A stretch of 6,128 nt of DNA from an uncultured archaeon (lineage in GTDB: Archaea > Thermoproteota > Nitrososphaeria > Nitrososphaerales > Nitrosopumilaceae), in NCBI GenBank assembly GCA_950073955.1, contig CATMRH010000069.1:1-6128 (forward strand). Reading direction: 5' to 3'. Numbering within the stretch: position 1 is the first letter of the stretch; every line of letters starts with the position of its first letter. Below the pieces are notes generated by a model that saw nothing but the letters and a program-made list of their open reading frames with translations, did not search any database and was not told the origin of the DNA. Both the position numbers and the translations under genes were made by a program. Of this stretch, positions 1-4,925 are shown piece after piece.

Positions 1-75
1 TGTGTACTAGATGAAAGATGTGGTCCTGGAACCATCTTTGACGAGGATACTTATTCATGTATTTTAGATAAATAA
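1..75 (+). CDS. C-terminal tail of an exported-type protein (5' part outside window)
   Basis: Frame 1 is open from the left edge to a TAA at 73-75 and encodes 24 residues ending in ILDK. The tail contains the pattern C-x5-CGPGTIFDEDTYSC, so three Cys lie within 20 residues. Short terminal modules of the form CGxGT...C, probably closed by a disulfide, are something I associate with exported or surface proteins of thaumarchaea; that link is from memory and not proved here. The frame has no start codon in the window, so it must be the end of a longer gene to the left. No function can be given. The chance that this is only a random open frame is reduced by the ordered Cys/Gly/Pro motif and by the next gene following at normal distance on the same strand. 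Confidence 0.6.
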   Translation, partial: CVLDERCGPGTIFDEDTYSCILDK

Positions 76-105
76 AATCTATATGGCCCTCAAAAAGCTC
101 GACGA

Positions 106-113
106 AATTTTTT
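106..113 (+). terminator. T-run, possible archaeal terminator of the leftmost gene
   Basis: A run of six T (108-113) lies about 33 bases after the stop codon of the partial gene. Archaeal RNA polymerase can terminate on T-rich stretches without a strong hairpin, and no good stem is seen just before it. Weak call. Confidence 0.25.
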
Positions 114-170
114 AAGAGACTAAAATTACTCTACTATAAACATACACAAAAGTTACTGAATAAATTAACG

Positions 171-180
171 TATTTTAAAA
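171..180 (+). promoter_or_regulatory. TATA-like box for the DUF192 gene
   Basis: TATTTTAAAA is centred about 26 bases before the ATG at 201, the distance expected if the mRNA is leaderless. A second candidate, TATAAA at 135-140, would give a start near 163 and a leader of about 36 bases. That leader would contain AAAGGAC near 178-184, but this is too far from the ATG to be a convincing ribosome binding site. The sequence alone does not decide between the two. Confidence 0.35.
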
Positions 181-200
181 GGACTGAGATTAATTAATTT

Positions 201-692
201 ATGACGACTAGAGGCCAAGTACTTATTCCTATTTCAATTGCTGCAGTAATCATTGGAGTTGTCGGTCTGATGACAATGCCAAGTGAAATTAAACTAGAAT
301 CTGTTGAATTCCCTATGGGAACAATCAAGGTTGATGATGTTCCTCTTCAAGTGATGATTGCTGATACTGAACCTAGACGTGTTCGTGGATTAATGTTTGA
401 AGATCAATTGCCTTATGATCAGGGAATGATCTTTGTATTTGAAAAATCTGGACTCTATTCCCTGTGGATGCTTAACATGCAATTTTCTCTTGATATGATT
501 TGGTTTGACCAAGACGGAAGAGTTGTACATATTGAAACAGATGTTCCTCCATGTAAGACTGCATTAGAAATCACAACCTGTCAAAGTGTTATCCCTGATG
601 CAGAAGCGGTCTATATTCTTGAAGTTACATCCGGGTTTGTTGATAAAAATAATATTACAAAAGATTCTATATTGAGCATTATCTCAATTTAG
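201..692 (+). CDS. DUF192 (COG1430) family protein with N-terminal membrane anchor
   Basis: This is a 163-residue protein with one N-terminal hydrophobic segment (about residues 7-25, after a Thr-Thr-Arg start), so it is likely exported or membrane-anchored with the domain outside. The rest matches the DUF192 pattern in order: RGLMF at 62-66, GMIFVF at 75-80, WMLNMQFSLDMIWFD at 89-103, GRVV at 106-109, two spaced Cys (118, 127), then YILEV and GFVDKNNI at 138-152. Length is normal for the anchored form. The biochemical role of DUF192 is not settled; in archaea it is a common small extracytoplasmic beta-rich domain. The ATG at 201 is the first possible start because an in-frame TAA lies at 195-197. 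The gene leads a same-strand run with the next two genes (gap 41 bases). Family assignment is firm; function is open. Confidence 0.88.
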   Translation: MTTRGQVLIPISIAAVIIGVVGLMTMPSEIKLESVEFPMGTIKVDDVPLQVMIADTEPRRVRGLMFEDQLPYDQGMIFVFEKSGLYSLWMLNMQFSLDMIWFDQDGRVVHIETDVPPCKTALEITTCQSVIPDAEAVYILEVTSGFVDKNNITKDSILSIISI

Positions 693-724
693 AATTGCAA
701 AGCCTTATCTTTGAATATTCAAAG
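671..724 (+). repeat. Cluster of overlapping inverted repeats around the DUF192 stop codon
   Basis: Four inverted repeats follow each other. ATTGAG (671-676) pairs with CTCAAT (683-688). CAATT (685-689) pairs with AATTG (693-697) around the TAG stop. CAAAG (698-702) pairs with CTTTG (709-713). CTTTGAATATTCAAAG (709-724) is a perfect 16-base palindrome ending 9 bases before the next ATG. Neighbouring stems share bases, so they cannot all form at once. This could be an operator, an RNA switch or processing site between two genes, or a weak terminator. The pairs are directly visible; any function is inference. Confidence 0.5.
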
Positions 725-733
725 TTGTAATTT

Positions 734-1366
734 ATGAACAAGTTATTTTTGATCCCTATTTTACTTGGTATTGTAGCAGTTGTTTCCATTTCACTCTTTT
801 CAATTTCTGAAAACACATCACAACCACAATCAAAATCAATCTATGAAGTGGGTTTTACTTTTAATGATGTTGACAAAATTAAAAAATCTCTGTCGACACA
901 AAAAATTTTCATGTCTTCCCCAATTGAAATCACTGATAATAGTATAGGCAAATATTGTCCATACTTTACTGATATTCAAAACCCCATTGATCATTGTGCT
1001 ACTACTGCTATCACAGATATTCATAGGAATCCTCTCGGAAATATCAACATGGGGGGAACTACTGATGGCCCAATTATGGCACTAGCCATTATTGACTCAT
1101 CTCCATCTTTAGATTCAAAACAAGATGTAGTTAACCATGTTTTTCAAACAATGATTGAGATTTTGGTGTGTGATTGTTGGGAAGATAGGCAACCAGGAGG
1201 ATTTGAATCTGTAAGTGCATGGTTAGATGTTGCTGCAGAAAAATCTGCTGAATCTACTCAAAACACACTCACATCAAAAATTAATGGCCTAGAAAATATG
1301 AACCTGATTTTGAAGATAACCTCTACAAATGAAAAGTATCTATGGACATTAATTATTCTCAAGTAG
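734..1366 (+). CDS. Hypothetical exported or membrane-anchored protein with CxC motif
   Basis: I do not recognise this 210-residue protein. A Lys-bearing N-terminus followed by a hydrophobic stretch (about residues 4-24) indicates a signal peptide or single membrane anchor; a Ser/Thr/Gln-rich linker (25-36) follows, typical of an exported archaeal protein. The mature part has four Cys: 75, 88, 146 and 148. The last two form LVCDCWED, followed by PGGFESVSAWLDVA (154-167), which looks like a conserved functional core. The Cys set could bind a metal or form disulfides. Spacing to the DUF192 gene is 41 bases and to the permease 40 bases (ATG start), same strand, so co-expression is possible but not shown. 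The start ATG is preceded by TTT and no good ribosome binding site. A small - strand frame inside (836-1024) is a shadow. Confidence 0.75.
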   Translation: MNKLFLIPILLGIVAVVSISLFSISENTSQPQSKSIYEVGFTFNDVDKIKKSLSTQKIFMSSPIEITDNSIGKYCPYFTDIQNPIDHCATTAITDIHRNPLGNINMGGTTDGPIMALAIIDSSPSLDSKQDVVNHVFQTMIEILVCDCWEDRQPGGFESVSAWLDVAAEKSAESTQNTLTSKINGLENMNLILKITSTNEKYLWTLIILK

Positions 1367-1371
1367 TCTAA

Positions 1372-1380
1372 TTATATACA
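1372..1380 (+). promoter_or_regulatory. TATA-like box before the TauE/SafE permease
   Basis: TTATATACA lies 6 bases after the stop of the previous gene, centred about 32 bases before the ATG at 1407. A transcript start is then expected near 1400, which is downstream of the in-frame TTG at 1395 and so favours the ATG as start codon. It also suggests the permease can be transcribed on its own. Confidence 0.4.
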
Positions 1381-1406
1381 ACAAAATTCTTTGATTGGCG
1401 ATTACA

Positions 1407-2180
1407 ATGATCGATCAGTTATGGCTAATTGCTCTAGGATTTGCTGCAGGAATATTGGGTTCTATGATTGGTCTTGGTGGTGGAATTATTGTAGTTCCTG
1501 TATTGACATTTCTAGGATTTTCTCCTACTGCTGCAGCAAGTAACAGTCTTTTTGCTGCACTAAGCAATGCCATTGCATCAACCATCTCTTATTCTAGACA
1601 AAAAAGAATTGAATATTCATTAGGTCTAAAACTTGGGTTATTTACAATCCCTGGAACTATTCTAGGTGCAGTTATTTCTACTGATGTAACTCCTGGAATT
1701 TTTAAAATTTTATTTGGTTTGGTATTGATTGCATCTGCGGCTTACATTTTTTTGAGAAAAAAAATTGAGACCAAAGAAAAATCTCTATCAAAACAGATGA
1801 TGATTTTTGCAGTAGGTGCTAGTTTCTTTGCTGGAATTATTTCTTCATTTTTTGGAATAGGTGGCGGAATTATCTTTGTACCTTTAATGGTGGTTGGAAT
1901 GGGAATGGCTATGAAAAAAGCTGCTCCCACTTCTCAACTGATTTTGTTATTCGCATCATTATCTGGAGTAATATCTCATAGTATTTTGGGGCATCCTGAT
2001 TTTACTCAGGCAGGATTTTTAGCTATTGGGTCTTTTATTGGTGGATTGGTTGGTGCAAGATTGTCTTTAGATATCAAAGAGCGATATTTGAAAATCTTAG
2101 TCTCTGTTGTAATCTTGATAGCAGCTGCAAAACTCTTTTTTGATTCTATATCTGATAGTTCCATGCAATTTGGATTTTAG
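1407..2180 (+). CDS. TauE/SafE-family membrane permease (sulfite/sulfonate exporter-type)
   Basis: This is a polytopic membrane protein of 257 residues, typical for the family. It shows the internal two-fold repeat of TauE/SafE proteins: GLGGGIIVVPVL at 22-33 in the first half and GIGGGIIFVPLM at 150-161 in the second, each at the end of a first helix of a bundle. About eight hydrophobic segments are visible (roughly 5-24, 26-38, 45-62, 74-92, 97-116, 131-148, 155-169 with 176-195, 202-219 and 227-245), with a charged cytoplasmic-type loop RKKIETKEKSLSK at 117-129. Members move small anions such as sulfite, sulfoacetate or other organosulfur or organic acids across the cytoplasmic membrane; substrate cannot be read from sequence. 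I chose ATG 1407; a TTG at 1395 would add four residues (261 aa) but sits before the start predicted from the TATA-like box. Substrate and direction remain open. Confidence 0.88.
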   Translation: MIDQLWLIALGFAAGILGSMIGLGGGIIVVPVLTFLGFSPTAAASNSLFAALSNAIASTISYSRQKRIEYSLGLKLGLFTIPGTILGAVISTDVTPGIFKILFGLVLIASAAYIFLRKKIETKEKSLSKQMMIFAVGASFFAGIISSFFGIGGGIIFVPLMVVGMGMAMKKAAPTSQLILLFASLSGVISHSILGHPDFTQAGFLAIGSFIGGLVGARLSLDIKERYLKILVSVVILIAAAKLFFDSISDSSMQFGF

Positions 2181-2200
2181 CCTCGAATTTTTCCTTGTGC

Positions 2201-2210
2201 TTTTATAATA
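2201..2210 (+). promoter_or_regulatory. TATA-like box inside the convergent gap
   Basis: TTTTATAATA, one of the better TATA-box matches in the window, lies 20 bases after the permease stop, where no protein gene follows on this strand. Transcription would begin about 25 bases downstream, near 2230, just at the first of two hairpins. It could equally be chance in AT-rich DNA. Confidence 0.35.
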
Positions 2211-2229
2211 ATTTCGTAACGTATGGTGT

Positions 2230-2288
2230 TCGTTAGGTCTTTGACCTAAGAGCTGGGGAGACTAGTCGGCTCCCTAGTATTTTATTTA
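2230..2288 (+). ncRNA. Candidate small structured RNA (two tandem hairpins, T-rich end)
   Basis: Hairpin 1: TTAGGTC (2233-2239) pairs perfectly with GACCTAA (2243-2249) over a three-base TTT loop. Hairpin 2: bases 2252-2260 (GCTGGGGAG) pair with 2270-2278 (CTCCCTAGT) in nine steps, two of them G-U, over a nine-base loop ACTAGTCGG that includes a CTAG. A T-rich tract TATTTTATTT (2278-2287) follows. The stretch is visibly more G+C-rich than its surroundings and is preceded by a TATA-like box at the right distance. I do not recognise an RNA family: no C/D boxes, no ACA directly after the stem, no tRNA cloverleaf. The alternative is a terminator structure for the upstream permease mRNA. The pairing is directly seen; the gene call is inference. 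Confidence 0.4.
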
Positions 2289-2340
2289 CAAATTATTAGT
2301 ATGATTTCTACGACTCAATTAAATACAAATTCTACAAATC

Positions 2341-2409
2341 ATGTTTATGACAATAATGTTCATTCCTGTAAGGCCATCAAGAAGAAATGATGACGAATTT
2401 GACGATTAA
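2341..2409 (+). CDS. Possible tiny ORF (22 codons) with basic middle and acidic tail
   Basis: ATG at 2341 opens a frame of 22 codons ending in TAA at 2407-2409. It has three Met near the front (residues 1, 3 and 6), a middle RPSRR, and an acidic end NDDEFDD. A TATA-like TTAAATAC (2319-2326) is centred about 25 bases before the second ATG (2347), which would yield a 20-residue peptide. The stop codon overlaps the first arm of a hairpin with T-run. No homology is known to me and frames of this length arise by chance, so this is a weak candidate. It could be a remnant of a C-terminus. Confidence 0.2.
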   Translation: MFMTIMFIPVRPSRRNDDEFDD

Positions 2410-2432
2410 TCTATTTTAAGTTTAGATTTTTT
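2408..2432 (+). terminator. Hairpin plus T-run, terminator-like, + strand
   Basis: AATCTA (2408-2413) pairs with TAGATT (2423-2428) over a nine-base loop and runs directly into T (2427-2432). This is an intrinsic-type terminator for transcripts coming from the left, placed 5 bases before the end of the convergent dehydrogenase gene. The stem is short and A+T-rich, so strength is uncertain. Confidence 0.4.
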
Positions 2433-2437
2433 CAATC

Positions 2438-4210
2438 TTATCTTAATTCATCAACACAGAAAATAACTTCTGCTGATGAAGCTGCACTATCTGACACAAG
2501 GAAATTAATTGCCTCTGCAATTCTTTGATTGCTTGGATCTGCACCTGTTACTGTACCTGGAAATATTGTAAACATTCTAATTTTTGACTTTAGAACATCA
2601 CTTAGTTCTTGGTTAACTGTGGTTGTAAATGGTCTTAGTGCCCCTCTGAAAACTTCTATCTGAGCTCTTCGTGTTCCAGAAACTTTTCTTCCTATTGGTA
2701 AGTCTGGGCCAATAATCATAATTGCACCTTTTGCATCTTTGTAAAGGCGAGGATCTTTATCTCCTCCTGGAACAAATTGCTCAAGTGCTCTTTGGGCTAC
2801 AGTTGCTGGGGTTGAAATAAATTTTTCAGTAAGTGCTTCCCATTTTGCTCTTGATAATTCAGTTAATTTTGAGATTTCTGGCAACTTTCCTGTAACGTGA
2901 ACTACTGCTAGGATTTCACCATGATTTGTCTTAGCAGTATTGAGCCATTTTTCCACCTCTTCAGGATTCTTGATATCCATTATGTGGGAATGGCATTTGT
3001 CACTGATGTATTCCTGAAGTTCTGTTGGGGTTGATTGTGAAATAAAACATGCGGCCCTTCCTCCATTCTTTTCAACATGTTGTGCCAAAAATTCTACTCT
3101 TTCAGCATCTGCTTTGTCAGTTGCATCAATGGTAAACACGATTACTTTTCCTCCAAAGTCTGGTTGGTGAACTCCTGGTGTTGTGGTTCCAATATGTGGT
3201 CTAACAGGATAAAATACCCTGTCTCCCGGAACTACTTTTCCATTTAGAATTTTTGCTATTTTGTCATCACACAAGTTAAGAACTGACTCTGCGACTTGTC
3301 CTTGCGATAAAAATTCTTGATTTGCAATCATATGTGATGTGTTGTTTTGAACTTTTTCAGCAATAGTTTGAATTTTGTTTAATAGATTTGTAAATGTCTC
3401 AGTTAGTTTGGAAACATCTTTTCCGTTTGCTAGTTTTTCTACAGCCTTGGCAATTCCTTCTTTGACTACTTTTTCATCTTCCCCTAATAACGGTAGTAAT
3501 TCTTTGCTTGCTGCATCTACTTCAATTGGAACTAAATCCTCAAATCCACTGACTCTCATAAATTCCGCTGCTGCTTTAGGATAAACCGTCTTGTAAATTC
3601 GATCAGAATGTACTGGTCCAGGATTTGTTGCGATGGATATAATTCCTTTATCTATTAATTCCCATGACATTGCCTCTGCTAATCTGTTCTTAGCACCTTG
3701 AGATGCAGTATATGGACTTCTAAATCTGTATGGTCTTTGCTCTAACGGTCGTTCTTCAGTAAAGAATGTTGAAATTGTAATGATCTTCCCTCCTTCTTTC
3801 ATTACTTTGAGTGCTTGTACAGACCCCCAGAAAGTACCAGTAAGGTGAATCCCAATAGTACTTTTGAATTCATCTAGTGGCGCATTTGCAAAACATGTGA
3901 CAGGGCCTGAAACTCCTGCATTATTAACAATGTAATCCACAGTAACTTTATCATTTTTGAGTGACTCAAACATATCATTTATTCCTGCTTCTTCACTAAC
4001 ATCAACTCCTGAAAAAATTCTAACTGATGCACTACTATTTTTTTCAGAAATAATTTCTTCTAACATTTTTGATGTTTCTTCTAATGGCTCTCTCCTTCTT
4101 CCAAGGAGAATTACACTTGCTCCATTCTCTACAAATTTTTTGGCTATAGCTTTACCTATACCAGTTCCGCTACCTGTAATTAGAGCAACTTTGTGTTGAA
4201 ATTTCAGCAT
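2438..4210 (-). CDS. Tandem short-chain dehydrogenase/reductase, malonyl-CoA reductase half-like
   Basis: This 590-residue soluble protein is more than twice the length of a classical SDR (about 250). Domain 1 (about 5-210) is canonical in its cofactor site: TGSGTGIG at 12-19, Asp70, NNAG at 96-99, PGPV at 197-200. Arg37-Arg40 after strand 2 suggest NADP(H). The active-site block is unusual: IST at 146-148, then an insert rich in Arg/Pro, then SPYTASQ. So Tyr167 is present but the YxxxK Lys is Gln171, and Ser/Thr to Tyr spacing is about 19-20 rather than 13. A helical linker (about 230-320) leads to KILNGKVVPGD (320-330). Domain 2 (about 353-590) starts GGKVIVFTID and keeps a Rossmann outline, but lacks the glycine motif, NNAG and YxxxK. 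From memory, this one-good-one-degenerate pair with a long Ser-Tyr insert is the plan of each half of the Chloroflexus-type malonyl-CoA reductase. The gene stands alone, convergent with the permease, with its own promoter. The exact reaction is inference. Confidence 0.85.
   Translation of the reverse strand: MLKFQHKVALITGSGTGIGKAIAKKFVENGASVILLGRRREPLEETSKMLEEIISEKNSSASVRIFSGVDVSEEAGINDMFESLKNDKVTVDYIVNNAGVSGPVTCFANAPLDEFKSTIGIHLTGTFWGSVQALKVMKEGGKIITISTFFTEERPLEQRPYRFRSPYTASQGAKNRLAEAMSWELIDKGIISIATNPGPVHSDRIYKTVYPKAAAEFMRVSGFEDLVPIEVDAASKELLPLLGEDEKVVKEGIAKAVEKLANGKDVSKLTETFTNLLNKIQTIAEKVQNNTSHMIANQEFLSQGQVAESVLNLCDDKIAKILNGKVVPGDRVFYPVRPHIGTTTPGVHQPDFGGKVIVFTIDATDKADAERVEFLAQHVEKNGGRAACFISQSTPTELQEYISDKCHSHIMDIKNPEEVEKWLNTAKTNHGEILAVVHVTGKLPEISKLTELSRAKWEALTEKFISTPATVAQRALEQFVPGGDKDPRLYKDAKGAIMIIGPDLPIGRKVSGTRRAQIEVFRGALRPFTTTVNQELSDVLKSKIRMFTIFPGTVTGADPSNQRIAEAINFLVSDSAASSAEVIFCVDELR
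4193..4210. repeat. Imperfect palindrome over the start of the dehydrogenase gene
   Basis: TGAAATTTCA (4197-4206) is a perfect 10-base palindrome. It extends outward with matching G/C (4195/4208) and T/A (4194/4209) after one mismatch. It covers codons 1-6 of the - strand gene, so both strands read Met/Val-Leu-Lys-Phe-Gln-His. It may be an operator at the start of a leaderless gene, or chance. Confidence 0.25.
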
Positions 4211-4233
4211 AGATATGCTATCAAACCTTCTGT

Positions 4234-4242
4234 GATATTTAA
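4234..4242 (-). promoter_or_regulatory. TATA-like box for the tandem dehydrogenase gene
   Basis: Read on the - strand, TTAAATATC is centred about 28 bases before the ATG (4208-4210). This predicts a transcript that starts at or only a few bases before the start codon. No ribosome binding site is visible close to the ATG, which fits leaderless expression. Confidence 0.4.
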
Positions 4243-4277
4243 TTGGATTGTTCCATATGGAAATAAATTCTTGATAT

Positions 4278-4285
4278 CTTTATTT
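4278..4285 (+). promoter_or_regulatory. Weak TATA-like box for the 78-aa gene
   Basis: CTTTATTT is centred about 27 bases before the ATG at 4309, the leaderless distance. It is a poor match, but it is the only candidate at the right place in the 98-base divergent region. Confidence 0.25.
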
Positions 4286-4308
4286 GTGGGAACGACTCAT
4301 GATTTTTT

Positions 4309-4545
4309 ATGCATGATTCAGAGTCAGATACATTTGTTTATCAAACATTGCCTGAAAAATTTACTGATATGTTAAAGGAGATTGGAGTAGATTCAGAGTC
4401 CAAAGAAATTGGAACTGATGATGTTGAAAAAGGTGATTACTATAGTAGATATTTTACTCAAACAGCTAGAATGATAACTAACAGAGGATGTCTTGATATC
4501 AAGAACTCTAACATCGATGTAATACAAATTATTCAAAAGGGATAA
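4309..4545 (+). CDS. Hypothetical small acidic protein, first gene of a two-gene unit
   Basis: I do not recognise this 78-residue protein. It is soluble, with no membrane segment or signal peptide. The first half is acidic (MHDSESD, then EKFTDMLKEIGVDSESKEIGTDDVEKGD), likely helical around 15-26; the second half carries YYSRYFTQTARMITNRGCLDI (44-64) and ends VIQIIQKG. Support for a real gene: its stop is only 2 bases before the ATG of the next gene on the same strand, its frame excludes the overlapping + strand frame 4193-4375, and a TATA-like box sits at leaderless distance. The single Cys (61) has no partner. Its function is unknown; the tight coupling suggests that the product works with, or is dosed together with, the 125-aa protein. 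Confidence 0.65.
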   Translation: MHDSESDTFVYQTLPEKFTDMLKEIGVDSESKEIGTDDVEKGDYYSRYFTQTARMITNRGCLDIKNSNIDVIQIIQKG

Positions 4546-4547
4546 AA

Positions 4548-4925
4548 ATGCAAGATCCAAATCCGCTTTATTGGGGCGCACAAGATAGATTTCAAGCTCA
4601 TTTCATTGTAAGAAAGGATGCTGGTACTTCAGATAGAGACTATCTTACAAAAACAAAACTAACAACTAAAGGACATTTTGGTGGAAAAACTGTTGTTAAA
4701 GTTGAATGGAGTGGTTCTGGTAGTATATCTTCAAAATTAAATGAAGATAATGAACTTAACGAAATGATTGCAAAACAATCCGTCAAATATGCTACTATCT
4801 ATGTTGAACCTACTGAAGGGGCAGTCCGAATTAGAAGTAAATGGGATAATCATCTAGCATTTGGTATTACCAAAGAACTTTTTGAAATCTATGACCGAAT
4901 AGCTGGTCACATAAAATCCATCTAA
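4548..4925 (+). CDS. Hypothetical 125-aa soluble protein, second gene of the unit
   Basis: I do not recognise this 125-residue protein. It has no Cys, signal peptide or membrane segment. The N-terminus has aromatic residues (NPLYWGAQDRFQAHFIVRKDAG), then a basic, Gly-rich stretch TKTKLTTKGHFGGKTVVKVEWSGSGS (34-59) that looks like strands and turns, an acidic helix (64-75), strand-like YATIYVEP and AVRIRSKW (81-99), and a C-terminal helix (109-124). This beta-strand-rich, basic pattern could be a nucleic-acid or ligand-binding fold, but nothing proves it. The start is clear: ATG follows the previous stop by 2 bases, and AAAAGGG at 4535-4541, in the end of the upstream gene, can act as a ribosome binding site. 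The 3' end overlaps endA by 4 bases, tail to tail. Confidence 0.75.
   Translation: MQDPNPLYWGAQDRFQAHFIVRKDAGTSDRDYLTKTKLTTKGHFGGKTVVKVEWSGSGSISSKLNEDNELNEMIAKQSVKYATIYVEPTEGAVRIRSKWDNHLAFGITKELFEIYDRIAGHIKSI

Noticed and set aside
836..1024. - strand open frame of 62 codons
   Set aside because: Lies inside the 210-aa gene in antisense; no recognisable motif, and AT-rich codons on the other strand explain it.
1395..1406. TTG start for the permease, adding four residues
   Set aside because: The ATG at 1407 begins directly before the first membrane helix, and the TATA-like box predicts transcription starting after the TTG.
1742..1930. - strand open frame of 62 codons
   Set aside because: Antisense of the permease; its Pro/Ile/Lys-rich product mirrors Gly/Asn/Phe codons of the real gene.
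2230..2290. tRNA or H/ACA RNA as identity of the hairpin region
   Set aside because: No cloverleaf or T-loop (GTTCGA-type) arrangement, and the only ACA (2288-2290) is about ten bases from the stem rather than adjacent.
2387..2393. ATGATGA resembling a C box of an archaeal C/D guide RNA
   Set aside because: No CTGA D box or second C'/D' pair lies at a proper distance on this strand, and the bases are also part of the tiny ORF.
3375..3584. + strand open frame of 69 codons within the dehydrogenase gene
   Set aside because: Ser/Phe/Thr-rich antisense shadow of Glu/Lys/Leu helices in the real protein; the same applies to the + frame at 3957-4199.
4193..4375. + strand open frame of 60 codons that starts with the same residues (MLKFQH) as the dehydrogenase
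   Set aside because: The match is caused by the palindrome at the dehydrogenase start. The frame begins with GTG inside that gene, covers its promoter and overlaps the better-supported 78-aa gene in another frame.
4393..4581. - strand open frame across the junction of the two small genes
   Set aside because: Low-complexity Ser/Ile/Leu product, antisense to a tightly coupled gene pair; no promoter seen.
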